Source: Nocardioides cremeus (lineage in GTDB: Bacteria > Actinomycetota > Actinomycetes > Propionibacteriales > Nocardioidaceae). From it: a stretch of DNA of 64,000 nt. The stretch spans positions 18,380 to 82,379 of the forward strand of contig NZ_JAULSC010000020.1 of the NCBI RefSeq assembly GCF_030518195.1. The letters are read 5' to 3'. The translations under genes were made by a program, and so were the position numbers. Below the pieces are notes generated by a model that worked only from the letters and a program-made list of their open reading frames with translations, did no database searches and was not told the DNA's origin. Below, piece by piece: positions 33,039 to 44,935 of the stretch. Within the stretch, counting starts at the first letter, position 1. Each line of letters starts with the position of its first letter.

Positions 33039-34080
33039 CCTGGGTCGTGGCCTGGGTCGTGGCCTGGGTCGTGGTCTGGGTCGTGGTCCGGGGACGCGCT
33101 ATGCCGCGTCCTCGGGTGCACGACCTGGACCACGACCCGACCCACGACCCGGCTGGGCCCGGGCAGGGAGGGTGGGGACGCCGAGCGCGGAGGTCCGCGG
33201 CCAGCTCGGCGTCCTCGTGGCGCACCTCGTACGCCGTGCAGCCGACCACGGTCCGCTCGGGCGAGGCCAGGCGCCGACCGCGCTTCTTGTCCTCGGCCCA
33301 CTGGCGCACCTCCATGTGGAACGACCCGTCGATCTCCAGCACCAGCACGCCCCCGCCGGGCAGGTCCCACTCGCAGTCGGTCCAGCGCCGCCGGCCCCTG
33401 GAGTCGGTGCGGGAGCGTTGCCGGGCCGGTGGGACGAGCCCGGCACGCCGGCACATGACGGCGACGTCGAGCTCGGCGCCCGAGTGCGCCCCGCCCGCGA
33501 CCTCGCTGAGCAGCCGCTTGAACGGCTTCGCCCGGCGCAGCGGCCGCAGCTGGTCGATCCACTCCACCAGCCGCTCCGGCGTGGTCAGGCGCTGCTGGAC
33601 CGTCGCGGCGAGCAGCGCGCACGCCGGCCGCATCGGGGCGTCGTACGCCGAGTGGAGCAGCACTGCGGGCTCCAGCCGGGCCACGGGAAGGCCCTTCCTC
33701 GGGTGGCGCAGCAGGTCGAAGGGACGCCGGGTGCGGAAGAAGTCGACCCCGTCGACCGGCTCGAAGGCCAGCGGCGCGTCGACCCACACCGTGACCCGGT
33801 CGCGGTCCCACCCGGACAGCCCGTGGAGGGCGGCGGCGCTGAGCCCGCCGATCATGCTGCGCGGGCCCGCGTGGAGCACGGCGAGCCAGCGGCGCTGCTC
33901 GTCGTCCAGCGTGCCGGTGACGGTGCTGACGACGCGCGGGGTGCGGGCCACCCACCGCCGGGCCGAGATGTTGTTGCGCACGGTGTCGGCGTCGATGCCC
34001 AGCGCGCCCAGCTGGCGCCGCGCCACCATCCCCGTCTGGCGGGCGAGCAGGGCGTCGAGCGAGTCCTCGGTGTCGGTCAT
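32995..34080 (-). CDS. AbiEi-like wHTH plus DUF559-type protein (orphan), tail encoded by repeat DNA
   Basis: 361 aa, ATG start. The N-terminal third looks like the AbiEi_4 winged helix: 'LLARQTGMVARRQLGALGI', 'TVRNNISARRWVARTPRVV', 'GGLSAAALHGL'. About 240-305 resembles the DUF559/Vsr-like nuclease fold ('GGVLVLEIDGSFHMEVRQW', 'EDKKRGRRLA', 'YEVRHEDAELAADLR'). No AbiEii-type toxin gene is adjacent, so it is an orphan of that family; such genes are often multicopy in actinobacteria. Residues from about 312 on are encoded by the antisense strand of repeat element 1 (TTQTTTQATTQATTQ) and overlap the amidase 3' end, so the natural C-terminus has probably been replaced or extended. Flanked on both sides by 12-bp-repeat hairpins. 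Confidence 0.7.
   Translation of the reverse strand: MTDTEDSLDALLARQTGMVARRQLGALGIDADTVRNNISARRWVARTPRVVSTVTGTLDDEQRRWLAVLHAGPRSMIGGLSAAALHGLSGWDRDRVTVWVDAPLAFEPVDGVDFFRTRRPFDLLRHPRKGLPVARLEPAVLLHSAYDAPMRPACALLAATVQQRLTTPERLVEWIDQLRPLRRAKPFKRLLSEVAGGAHSGAELDVAVMCRRAGLVPPARQRSRTDSRGRRRWTDCEWDLPGGGVLVLEIDGSFHMEVRQWAEDKKRGRRLASPERTVVGCTAYEVRHEDAELAADLRARRPHPPCPGPAGSWVGSWSRSCTRGRGIARPRTTTQTTTQATTQATTQVSGRRGRPPCPCSS
33039..33152. repeat. 12-bp repeat hairpin element 1
   Basis: It starts immediately after the amidase TGA. Four 12-nt units (CCTGGGTCGTGG; 33039-33086) are followed by a central stem GGACGCG/CGCGTCC (33092-33098, 33105-33111) and then inverted units built on CCACGACCCGACC (33119-33152). 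The whole can fold as one long stem. Element 2 (34151-34303) has the same order of parts. Confidence 0.85.
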
Positions 34081-34150
34081 GGCCAGCAGGTTGCCCGGCT
34101 CGGGCGGTCGGCGTGCTCGTCATCCACTGGCGCTCGAGGCCGGTCGTCCA

Positions 34151-34303
34151 GATGGGTCGTGGCCTGGGTCGTGGCCTGGGTCGCGGTCTGAGTCGTGGCT
34201 CGAGTCGTGTGCCTCGGGACGCGCCAGGACGCGTCCACGGCCCACGACCCGACCCACAACCCGGACCACGACCCGACCCGCGACCCGGACCACGACCCAC
34301 GGG
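34151..34303. repeat. 12-bp repeat hairpin element 2
   Basis: Five degenerate 12-nt units (GATGGGTCGTGG, CCTGGGTCGTGG and variants; 34151-34210), a centre with GGACGCG (34217-34223) and CGCGTCC (34230-34236), then CCACGACCCGACC-type units in inverted order to 34303. Same architecture as element 1; together they bracket the AbiEi/DUF559-like gene. Element 2 lies between that gene's start and nnrD. Confidence 0.85.
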
Positions 34304-34344
34304 GGCGAGCCGGGGCGCAGACCGGCGCACTAGCCTGCGAAGGC

Positions 34345-35757
34345 ATGAGGCAGGCGCACACGGTGGAGCAGGTCCGGACGGCGGAGGCGGCGCTGATGGC
34401 GCAGCTGCCGGAGGGGGCGCTGATGATGCGCGCCGCGCACGGGCTGGCGCACGCGGTCGCCGACTGGCTGGGCTCGACGTACGGCCGGCGGGTGCTGCTG
34501 CTGGTCGGCTCCGGCGACAACGGCGGTGACGCCCTGCACGCCGGCGCGCTGCTGGCCCGGCGCGGGGCCGGGGTGGAGGCGTGGCTGCTCTCCGAGACCG
34601 TGCACGCCGGCGGGCTGGCCGCGCTGCGAGCGGCGGGCGGGCGGGTCGTGCCCGCCGACGGGGCGCAGGAGCCGCGCCCCGGTGCCCGACCCGACGTCGT
34701 GGTCGACGGCATCGTCGGCATCGGTGGAAAGCCGGGCCTGCGACCGGGGGCCCAGCACGCGCTGGCCCGGCTCGAGGGGGTGCCGGTGGTCGCGGTCGAC
34801 GTGCCGAGCGGCGTCGACGTCGACACCGGCCAGACCCCCGAGCCCCACGTGCACGCCGACCTCACCGTCACCTTCGGCACCCACAAGCCCGCCCACCTCG
34901 TCGACCCCGCGGCCGGTGCCTGCGGGGTGGTGCACCTCGTTGACATCGGGCTCGACCTGCCCGAGCCCGGTCTGGAGAGCCTGCAGGCCGCCGACGTCGC
35001 GCGGCTGCTGCCCCGCCCGGCCGACGAGGCCCAGAAGTACACCCGCGGCGTCGTCGGGGTGCGCGCCGGCTCCGAGACCTACCCGGGCGCCGGGCTGCTC
35101 AGCGTCGCCGGTGCCGCGACCGGCTTCGCCGGCATGGTCCGGTACGTCGGCGACGTCGCCGTCGGCGACCGGGTGCGGGCCGCGCACCCGGAGGTGGTCG
35201 GCGCCGGCCGGGTCCAGGCCTGGGTCGTCGGCTCGGGGGCCGGCGACGGGGCGGCCGCCACCCTCGCCGAGGCGCTCGCCGACGCCCGCGAGCACGACCT
35301 GCCGCTGGTCGTCGACGCCGACGCGTTGCAGCACCTCGAGGCCCCGCTCGACGTGGCGGCGGTGCTCACCCCGCACGCCGGCGAGCTGGCTCGGATGCTG
35401 GGGGAGGAGCGCGCCGACATCGAGGCCCGACCGCTGCACTTCGCCCGCGAGGCCGCGCGCCGCTACGGCTGCGTGGTGCTGCTCAAGGGCCACCACACCC
35501 TCGTCAGCGCCCCCGAGGGACGGGTGCGGGCCACCACCACCGGCACGCCCTGGCTGGCCACCGCGGGCGCCGGCGACGTGCTCGGCGGGATGGTCGGGGC
35601 GCTGCTGGCGGCGGGGCTGAGCCCCTTCGACGCCGCCAGCGTCGGGTCGTGGCTGCACGGGGCCGCCGCGACCACGGTCTCGCGCGGGGCCCCCATCGTG
35701 GCGGGGCAGGTCGCCGGCGCCGTCGCCGACGTCGTGCGGACCCTGCCCGCGCCGTGA
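34345..35757 (+). CDS. nnrD: Bifunctional NAD(P)HX epimerase/dehydratase
   Basis: 470 aa, from ATG 34345; TAGCCT 8 nt upstream may be its -10 box. Repairs hydrated NADH and NADPH. The N-terminal YjeF_N (epimerase) domain shows 'VEQVRTAEAALMAQ', 'LVGSGDNGGDALHAGALL' and 'VPVVAVDVPSGVDVDTG'. The C-terminal ADP-dependent dehydratase domain shows 'KYTRGVVGVRAGSE', 'VVDADALQHLE', 'LTPHAGELARML', 'LLKGHHTLV' and 'ATAGAGDVLGGMVGALLA', where the Asp is catalytic. Full length, 25 nt before alr. Confidence 0.93.
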   Translation: MRQAHTVEQVRTAEAALMAQLPEGALMMRAAHGLAHAVADWLGSTYGRRVLLLVGSGDNGGDALHAGALLARRGAGVEAWLLSETVHAGGLAALRAAGGRVVPADGAQEPRPGARPDVVVDGIVGIGGKPGLRPGAQHALARLEGVPVVAVDVPSGVDVDTGQTPEPHVHADLTVTFGTHKPAHLVDPAAGACGVVHLVDIGLDLPEPGLESLQAADVARLLPRPADEAQKYTRGVVGVRAGSETYPGAGLLSVAGAATGFAGMVRYVGDVAVGDRVRAAHPEVVGAGRVQAWVVGSGAGDGAAATLAEALADAREHDLPLVVDADALQHLEAPLDVAAVLTPHAGELARMLGEERADIEARPLHFAREAARRYGCVVLLKGHHTLVSAPEGRVRATTTGTPWLATAGAGDVLGGMVGALLAAGLSPFDAASVGSWLHGAAATTVSRGAPIVAGQVAGAVADVVRTLPAP

Positions 35758-35782
35758 GCCCCCGGGTGGGAGAATGGTGGCG

Positions 35783-36979
35783 ATGAGCCTCCAGCACGAC
35801 GCACGGCGCGCCGAGATCGTCGTCGACCTGGCGGCGGTCCGCCACAACGTGCGCCGGCTCGCCGCCGAGGTCGGGCCCGACGTGGCCCTGATGGTGGTCG
35901 TCAAGGCCGACGCCTACGGCCACGGCCTGCTGCCGGTCGCCCGCGCCGCCCGCGAGGCGGGGGCGCCCTGGCTCGGGGTGGCCACCCTCGACGAGGCGCT
36001 GGCGCTGCGTGCGGGCGGCGACACCGGCCGCCTGCTGGCCTGGCTGACCGTGCCCGGCGAGGACTGGGCGCCGGCGGTCGCCGCCGACGTCGACGTGACG
36101 GCGTACACCACCGGCGAGCTCGACGACCTCGTCGACGCCGTGGCCCGCGCCGGGCGCCCCGCGCGCCTGCAGCTCAAGATCGACACCGGGCTCAACCGCG
36201 GCGGCTGCACCCCCGCCGACTGGCCGGCCCTGGTCGCCGCCGCCCGCGAGGGCGAGCGCGCCGGGCACTGGCGCGTCACCGGGATCTGGTCGCACCTCGC
36301 CGTCGCCGACGAGCCCGAGCACCCCGCCAACGACGCCCAGGAGAAGGTCTTCCGCGAGGCCGTCGAGACCGCCGAGGCCGCCGGGCTCGACCCCGAGGTC
36401 CGCCACCTGGCCAACTCCGCCGGCGCGCTGCTGCGGCCCTCGGCGCGCTTCGACCTGGTGCGCGCCGGGATCGCCTCCTACGGCCTCGACCCCGCGCCCG
36501 GCCGCACCCCCGACATCGGCCTGCGCCCCGCGATGACCGCGAGCGCGACCGTGGCGATGACCAAGCGGCTGGCGCCCGGCGACGGGGTCTCCTACGGCCA
36601 CACCTGGGTCGCCGACGAGCCGGTCACCGTCGGCCTGCTGCCGGTGGGGTACGCCGACGGCGTGCCGCGCCACGCCGGCAACACCGCCCACGTCGGCGTC
36701 GCCGGCACACGCCGCCCGGTGCGGGGGCGGGTGTGCATGGACCAGCTGGTCGTCGAGCTGGCCGGCCCCGGCGAGGAGCCGGCCGTCGCCGCGGGCGAGC
36801 GGGTGGTGCTCTTCGGACGCGCCCCCGACCCGACCGCGCAGGACTGGGCCGAGGCGTGCGGCACCATCTCCTACGAGATCGTCAGCAGGATCGGTGGGCG
36901 ATTCACCCGCCGCTGGACCGACACGGACACAGAGCACACCCACACCGACACCGACACCCACACCGAGGAGCAGCCGTGA
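35783..36979 (+). CDS. alr: Alanine racemase
   Basis: 398 aa, from ATG 35783 (an ATG 9 nt upstream is possible). Makes D-alanine for peptidoglycan. The PLP lysine is Lys41 in 'VVVKADAYGHG'; 'LKIDTGLNRGGC', 'SAGALL', 'RAGIASYGLDP' and the catalytic Tyr region 'SYGHTWVADEP...GYADGVPR' follow, with 'VCMDQLVVEL' in the C-terminal beta domain. The last 18 residues (TDTDTEHTHTDTDTHTEE) are a Thr/Asp/His repeat outside the family fold, encoded by ACCGACAC-type repeats. The stop overlaps the hydrolase start. Confidence 0.95.
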   Translation: MSLQHDARRAEIVVDLAAVRHNVRRLAAEVGPDVALMVVVKADAYGHGLLPVARAAREAGAPWLGVATLDEALALRAGGDTGRLLAWLTVPGEDWAPAVAADVDVTAYTTGELDDLVDAVARAGRPARLQLKIDTGLNRGGCTPADWPALVAAAREGERAGHWRVTGIWSHLAVADEPEHPANDAQEKVFREAVETAEAAGLDPEVRHLANSAGALLRPSARFDLVRAGIASYGLDPAPGRTPDIGLRPAMTASATVAMTKRLAPGDGVSYGHTWVADEPVTVGLLPVGYADGVPRHAGNTAHVGVAGTRRPVRGRVCMDQLVVELAGPGEEPAVAAGERVVLFGRAPDPTAQDWAEACGTISYEIVSRIGGRFTRRWTDTDTEHTHTDTDTHTEEQP

Positions 36980-38067
36980 ACATGCGTCGTCGCGTGGCCG
37001 GCCTGGCCGGCGCCCTGGCGGGCGTCGCGGTGGCCGGCACCGCCGCCGAGGTCGCGCGCCGTCGCCGGGTCATCGCCCGCCGCGGCGCCGGCGACCGCGC
37101 CCCGCTGGGCTCGCTGCGCGCGGTCGCGCGCACCGTCGTCGCCGACGACGGCCTGCCGCTGCACGTCGAGGTCGACGAAGCCGACGCGCATGACCCGGCC
37201 GACCCCACCGGCCCGGCCCACCAGCCGCTGACGGTCCTGTTCGTGCACGGCTACGCCCTCAACCTCGACACCTGGCACTTCCAGCGCGCGGGCTACCGCG
37301 GGCTGGTGCGCACCGTCTTCTACGACCAGCGCTCCCACGGGCGGTCGGGACGCTCCTCCCTCGAGCACGCCACCATCGACCAGCTCGGCCGCGACCTGGC
37401 CAGGGTGCTGGAGGCCGAGGTCCCCGACGGCCCGGTCGTGCTGGTGGGCCACTCGATGGGCGGGATGACCATCATCGCGCTCGCCGAGCAGCACCCCGAG
37501 CTCTTCGGCGACCGCGTGGTCGGCGTCGGCCTGGTCTCCACGACCGCCGGCGGCCTCGACGTGGGGCGGCTGCTGCTGCCGGTGGTCCCGGCCAAGCTGG
37601 CCGGACCCTTCCTGGGTCGTGCCGTGGGCCGGGCCATGGTCCCGCTGGCGCGCGGCCACCGGCTCATCGACCTGGCCCGGCGCCTGGGCGGCTCGGTGGC
37701 GCTGGTGGCCACCGACCTGTTCGCCTTCGGCGGCGAGGTGCCCGAGTCCTACGTGCGCCACGTCGACCAGATGCTGGCCCGCACCCCCTTCGAGGTCGTG
37801 GCCGAGTTCTTCCCCAGCTTCGAGTCGCTCGACAAGTTCCACGTCGTCGAGGGGCTGAGCCGGGTGCCGGTCTCGATCATCTGCGGCACCGCCGACCGGG
37901 TCACCTCGATCGGGCACAGCCGCAAGCTGCACGCCCACATCGAGGGCTCGCGCCTGGTCGAGGTCGAGGGCGCCGGGCACATGGTGGTCATGGAGAGCCA
38001 CGACCAGGTCAACGCCGAGCTCGACCAGCTCATCGCGGCCGCGACCGAGCGGGCGGAGCAGCGGTGA
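36976..38067 (+). CDS. Alpha/beta hydrolase
   Basis: 363 aa, GTG overlapping the alr stop by 4 nt and preceded by GAGGAG. It has a hydrophobic N-terminal anchor-like segment (about 8-25), then an alpha/beta hydrolase fold: oxyanion region 'VLFVHGYALNLDTW', nucleophile elbow 'LVGHSMGGM', acid in 'ICGTADRVTS' and His in 'EGAGHMVVMESH'. A hydrolase at this exact place between alr and tsaE is common in actinobacteria, but its substrate is not known. Confidence 0.88.
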   Translation: MNMRRRVAGLAGALAGVAVAGTAAEVARRRRVIARRGAGDRAPLGSLRAVARTVVADDGLPLHVEVDEADAHDPADPTGPAHQPLTVLFVHGYALNLDTWHFQRAGYRGLVRTVFYDQRSHGRSGRSSLEHATIDQLGRDLARVLEAEVPDGPVVLVGHSMGGMTIIALAEQHPELFGDRVVGVGLVSTTAGGLDVGRLLLPVVPAKLAGPFLGRAVGRAMVPLARGHRLIDLARRLGGSVALVATDLFAFGGEVPESYVRHVDQMLARTPFEVVAEFFPSFESLDKFHVVEGLSRVPVSIICGTADRVTSIGHSRKLHAHIEGSRLVEVEGAGHMVVMESHDQVNAELDQLIAAATERAEQR

Positions 38068-39044
38068 GCGCGGCGCGCGAGGAGACCCGGGCGCGTCCCG
38101 CGGTCGTCGTACGACGCGTGGGGCCGGAGGCGGCCGAGCAGGTGATGCACGTGGTGCACGAGGCGTTCTCGGCGCGACCGCCGCTCGACCCGCCGCCGGG
38201 GGCGCTGAAGGAGACGGTGCACACGATCCGCGGCAAGCTCGCCGACGGCGGCGGGCTGCTGGCCTGCATCGACGACGAGCCGGTCGGCACCCTGATCCTC
38301 GACCCGATCGGGTCGTCCACCTACATCCGCCGCTTCGGCGTGGTGCCGGGCCAGCAGGGCCTCGGCATCGCCGGCCGGCTGATCGACGCCGCCGTCGACG
38401 CGGTGGCCGACTCGGGCCGCGGCACCGACGACCTGATCGTGCAGGCCCGCGAGGAGCTGCCCCAGACGGTGCGCTTCTGGGACCGCCAGGGCTTCCGCGA
38501 GATCCGGCGCTACTCGCCGTTGGTCGAGATGCGTCGCCCGCTGCGCACCGCCGTCTTCCAGGCGCCCACCGCCGACGCGATGCGCGGCATCGGCCGCTCC
38601 CTGGCCGGCCAGCTCACCCACGGCGACCTGGTGGTGCTCACCGGCGACCTCGGCGCCGGCAAGACCACCTTCACCCAGGGCCTCGGGGCCGGGCTCGGCG
38701 TGCGCGGCAACGTCACCTCGCCCACCTTCGTCATCGCCCGGGTGCACCCCTCCACGGTCGGCGGGCCCGAGCTCGTGCACGTCGACGCCTACCGGCTCGA
38801 CGGCCTCGAGGAGCTCGACGACCTCGACCTCGACACCTCCCTCGAGGAGGCCGTGACCGTCGTCGAGTGGGGTGAGGACCTCGCCGAGGGCCTCTCCGAG
38901 TCGCGCCTCGAGATCCGCATCGTGCGGGCGATCGGCGACCCGGCCGAGCCGCCCGACCCGGCCTCGCCGTTCGACCCGCGGCGGGTCGAGGTCACCCCCG
39001 TCGGGCCCCGCTGGCACGCGCTGTCCTTCCGCGCACTGGGCTGA
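38064..39044 (+). CDS. tsaE: GNAT acetyltransferase-TsaE fusion
   Basis: 326 aa, GTG overlapping the hydrolase stop. Residues about 12-160 are a GNAT domain ('RRFGVVPGQQGLGIAGRLI', acetyl-CoA loop Q-x-x-G-I-A/G near 98-103). Residues about 168-326 are TsaE, the ATPase that drives tRNA t6A37 synthesis with TsaB and TsaD: P-loop 'GDLGAGKTTF' (194-203), 'SPTFVI', 'HVDAYRL', 'EWGEDL'. tsaB, rimI and tsaD usually follow tsaE; none do here. Whether the GNAT half serves the RimI role or another is unknown. Confidence 0.9.
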   Translation: MSAAREETRARPAVVVRRVGPEAAEQVMHVVHEAFSARPPLDPPPGALKETVHTIRGKLADGGGLLACIDDEPVGTLILDPIGSSTYIRRFGVVPGQQGLGIAGRLIDAAVDAVADSGRGTDDLIVQAREELPQTVRFWDRQGFREIRRYSPLVEMRRPLRTAVFQAPTADAMRGIGRSLAGQLTHGDLVVLTGDLGAGKTTFTQGLGAGLGVRGNVTSPTFVIARVHPSTVGGPELVHVDAYRLDGLEELDDLDLDTSLEEAVTVVEWGEDLAEGLSESRLEIRIVRAIGDPAEPPDPASPFDPRRVEVTPVGPRWHALSFRALG

Positions 39045-39052
39045 GACGCGCC

Positions 39053-39598
39053 GTGTCCGGCGTCGAGGTGCTCGAGGGCCCCGGCGACGAGCCCCGCGAC
39101 CCGCGCGGCGTACGCCGCCGGCGGCTGCTGGTGGGCGCGCTCGCGCTGCTGCTCCTCGTCGGCCTGGCGGTGGCCGCCGTCGACGCCCGGCGCCGCGACA
39201 GCGAGACCGCACGGGTCGCGGCGTGCGGCGAGGAGGCCCGGGCGGCCACGCAGCGCTCCGACACGGTGCTCTCGGCGATGGTCGACTACCTGCGTCCGGC
39301 GCTGGCGGCGATCCCCGAGAGCAGCGGGCGCGACAGCTTCTACGCCCTGGTGGCGGGCGAGGCGGCCCGGGTGCGCCCGGGCCTGCAGCGCGCACTGGAG
39401 GAGTGCCGCGCCGTCGAGGTGTGGTCGTGGCACGACGACCTGCGCGAGCAGCGGGCGGCGTACGTCGCCCACCTCGCCGCCCAGCTCGGGTTCACCGGCG
39501 ACGTGGCAGCCGACGGGCGCGTCCTCTACGCCGACGACCCCGAGCGCGCCGAGCGGCTCGCCGAGCTCCGGGAGCGTGCCTTCGGGTCCCGCGAGTGA
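39053..39598 (+). CDS. Single-pass membrane protein of unknown function
   Basis: 181 aa, GTG start 8 nt after tsaE. One membrane segment (about 25-42, 'LLVGALALLLLVGLAVAAV') preceded by Arg-rich sequence, so the remaining 140 residues face outward. The outer part is helical and charged with two Cys ('ACGEEARA', 'LEECRAVE'). No family recognised. Probably co-transcribed with tsaE. Confidence 0.65.
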   Translation: MSGVEVLEGPGDEPRDPRGVRRRRLLVGALALLLLVGLAVAAVDARRRDSETARVAACGEEARAATQRSDTVLSAMVDYLRPALAAIPESSGRDSFYALVAGEAARVRPGLQRALEECRAVEVWSWHDDLREQRAAYVAHLAAQLGFTGDVAADGRVLYADDPERAERLAELRERAFGSRE

Positions 39599-39627
39599 CG
39601 GACTCGGCGACCGTCGGTGCCCGGCCG

Positions 39628-39633
39628 TAGACT
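39628..39633 (+). promoter_or_regulatory. -10 candidate upstream of mfd
   Basis: TAGACT would start a transcript about 80-85 nt before the mfd GTG at 39723. AGGAG just before the start codon is the ribosome binding site. Confidence 0.35.
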
Positions 39634-39722
39634 CGAGGGCGCTGCACCGCACCCCCGCCTCGAGCCCGAGCGGGGGCGTTCCCTGTGCTTGACGCACCAG
39701 CGACCACCAGGAGCCTGCGCAC

Positions 39723-43370
<3,648 letters not shown>

Positions 43371-43437
43371 GCGGCTGGTTCAATGTGACCAGTCGAATGT
43401 GACCCGGCCCTCACCGCCGTCATCCCAAGGAGCTCCC

Positions 43438-44124
43438 GTGCGTCTGTCCCGTCCCCTCGCCGGTCTCGCCGCCGCGGCCCTGCTGGGCACCGGTGCGCTC
43501 TCCGGGTGCGGCCTCTCCGACATCCAGGCGGCGCCCGGCGTGGCCGCCGAGGTGCGCGGGACCGAGATCAGCGTCGAGGAGGTCGACCAGCTCTCGGCGA
43601 CCACCTGCGAGGTGCTGCGCAGCAACCCCGAGCTGCTGGGTCAGGGCTACACCGGCTCGACGGTGCGCGACACCGTGCTGGCCCAGCTGGCCCAGCGCGA
43701 GATCGCCGACGCGATCGCCGCCGAGAACGACATCGACGGCGACCCGGTCTACGCCCGGGCCGCCCAGCAGGCCCGCCTGGGCCTGGCCCAGGCCGACTCC
43801 GAGCAGCTCGAGGAGGTGCTCCCGGTCTTCGCCTCCAGCAGCTACCTGCGCGCCGTCGTCGCCCAGGTCGTCGATCCCTCGCTGCCGGCCGATGCCGACG
43901 AGGCCACCGCCATGGCGGCGTACCAGACCTACCTCTCGGCGTGGGAGGCGGCCAACCCCGTCACCACCAACCCGCTCTTCACCGAGGTCGACTTCTCCGC
44001 GCCCCAGCAGCGGCGCAACGAGCTGTCGGTCGCGGTCAGCGACGAGGCCGTCGAGCTGCTGACGCTGGACCCGGCGGCGGTGCGGCTCGAGGAGCGGCTG
44101 CCGGCCTCCCAGCGCTGCACCTGA
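43438..44124 (+). CDS. SurA-like lipoprotein
   Basis: 228 aa, GTG behind AAGGAG. A lipoprotein signal: hydrophobic stretch then 'TGALSGCG', with Cys at residue 21 as the lipidated residue. The following region ('VAAEVRGTEISVEEVDQL', helical 'LAQREIADAIAAENDI') is like the SurA N-terminal chaperone fold; there is no parvulin catalytic domain. It sits between mfd and mazG, the normal actinobacterial place for this lipoprotein. It likely helps fold exported proteins; that is inference. Confidence 0.8.
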   Translation: MRLSRPLAGLAAAALLGTGALSGCGLSDIQAAPGVAAEVRGTEISVEEVDQLSATTCEVLRSNPELLGQGYTGSTVRDTVLAQLAQREIADAIAAENDIDGDPVYARAAQQARLGLAQADSEQLEEVLPVFASSSYLRAVVAQVVDPSLPADADEATAMAAYQTYLSAWEAANPVTTNPLFTEVDFSAPQQRRNELSVAVSDEAVELLTLDPAAVRLEERLPASQRCT

Positions 44125-44142
44125 GCCGGCGGTGAGCGGTCG

Positions 44143-44790
44143 GTGAGCGGACAGGGCGACGAGTCGGTCGAACCGCTCCTCGAGCTGCGCGCGGTGATGG
44201 CCCGGCTGCGGGCCGAGTGCCCGTGGAAGGCCGAGCAGACGCACCGCTCGTTGGTGCGCTACCTGCTCGAGGAGACCCACGAGACGGTCGAGGCCGTCGA
44301 CCGGCTCGCGGCGGGGGAGCCCGGCGCGGTCGAGCACCTGCGCGAGGAGCTCGGCGATCTGCTGCTGCAGGTCTACTTCCACGCCGCGGTCGCCGCCGAG
44401 GCCGGCGGCTTCGACATCGACGACGTGGCCCGCGGCATCACCGACAAGATGGTGCGCCGCAACCCGCACGTCTTCGGCGACGAGGCCGACCAGGGCGGTG
44501 GGGCCGGTCAGGTGCCCGATGCCGCGGCGGTCAACGAGCGCTGGCAGCAGATCAAGGCCGCCGAGAAGTCCCACCGCACCACCGTCGACGAGGGCGTCCC
44601 CGCCGGCCTGCCCGCGCTGCTGTACGCCGACAAGGTGCTCGACCGGTTGCACCGCGCCGGCCGCGACGTCGGCCTCGACCCGGCCTCCACCGACCTCGGT
44701 GAGCGCCTCCTCGCCCTCGTCGAGGAGGCCCGTGTCGACGGCCTCGACCCCGAGCAGGCCCTGCGCGACGCCGTACGCCGCCGCACCTGA
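44143..44790 (+). CDS. mazG: Nucleoside triphosphate pyrophosphohydrolase MazG
   Basis: 215 aa, GTG start. Hydrolyses NTPs or dNTPs to NMP and PPi. The MazG motif E-E-x-x-E ... E-x-x-D is complete: 'LLEETHETVEAVD' and 'LREELGDLLLQVYFHA'. 'CPWKAEQTHRSL' is the usual start (CPWD.EQTH.SL). The second half, 'WQQIKAAEKSH', is the degenerate second MazG repeat. The stop codon TGA is also the first three bases of repeat array B. In other actinobacteria eno follows; here two accessory genes intervene. Confidence 0.92.
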   Translation: MSGQGDESVEPLLELRAVMARLRAECPWKAEQTHRSLVRYLLEETHETVEAVDRLAAGEPGAVEHLREELGDLLLQVYFHAAVAAEAGGFDIDDVARGITDKMVRRNPHVFGDEADQGGGAGQVPDAAAVNERWQQIKAAEKSHRTTVDEGVPAGLPALLYADKVLDRLHRAGRDVGLDPASTDLGERLLALVEEARVDGLDPEQALRDAVRRRT

Positions 44791-44873
44791 CCCGGCCCCA
44801 ACGTCCCGCCGACCCGGCCCCAACTTCCCGCCGACCCGGCCCGAACTTCGCGTCGAGCCGGCCCGGACCGGCA
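44788..44873. repeat. 22-bp repeat array B, starts with the mazG stop codon
   Basis: Three 22-nt units (44788-44809, 44810-44831, 44832-44853) plus a partial fourth to about 44873. Unit 1 starts TGACCCGGCCCCAACG; units 2 and 3 begin CGACCC. Same family as array A, and in inverted orientation to array C; arrays B and C bracket the YbdK-type gene. Confidence 0.85.
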
Positions 44874-44935
44874 ACCCCGACAGACATGCCCGGCCGGGTG
44901 AGAGGCCCGCGCGATGAGATGGGTACGGGGCGCCC

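Noticed and set aside
33039..33152. CRISPR array or coding repeat (LGRG)n
   Set aside because: 12-nt period with no spacers; it starts right after a stop codon and has an inverted second half, so it is a structured repeat.
32995..34080. Complete AbiE toxin-antitoxin pair
   Set aside because: Only an AbiEi-like gene is seen; no nucleotidyltransferase (AbiEii-type) toxin gene lies on either side.
30490..34191. A single 1233-codon protein from the amidase through the repeat elements
   Set aside because: After the frameshift near 32866 the sequence loses Ig-like character and becomes LGRG repeats and antisense of the AbiEi-like gene; the repaired frame ends sensibly at 33038.
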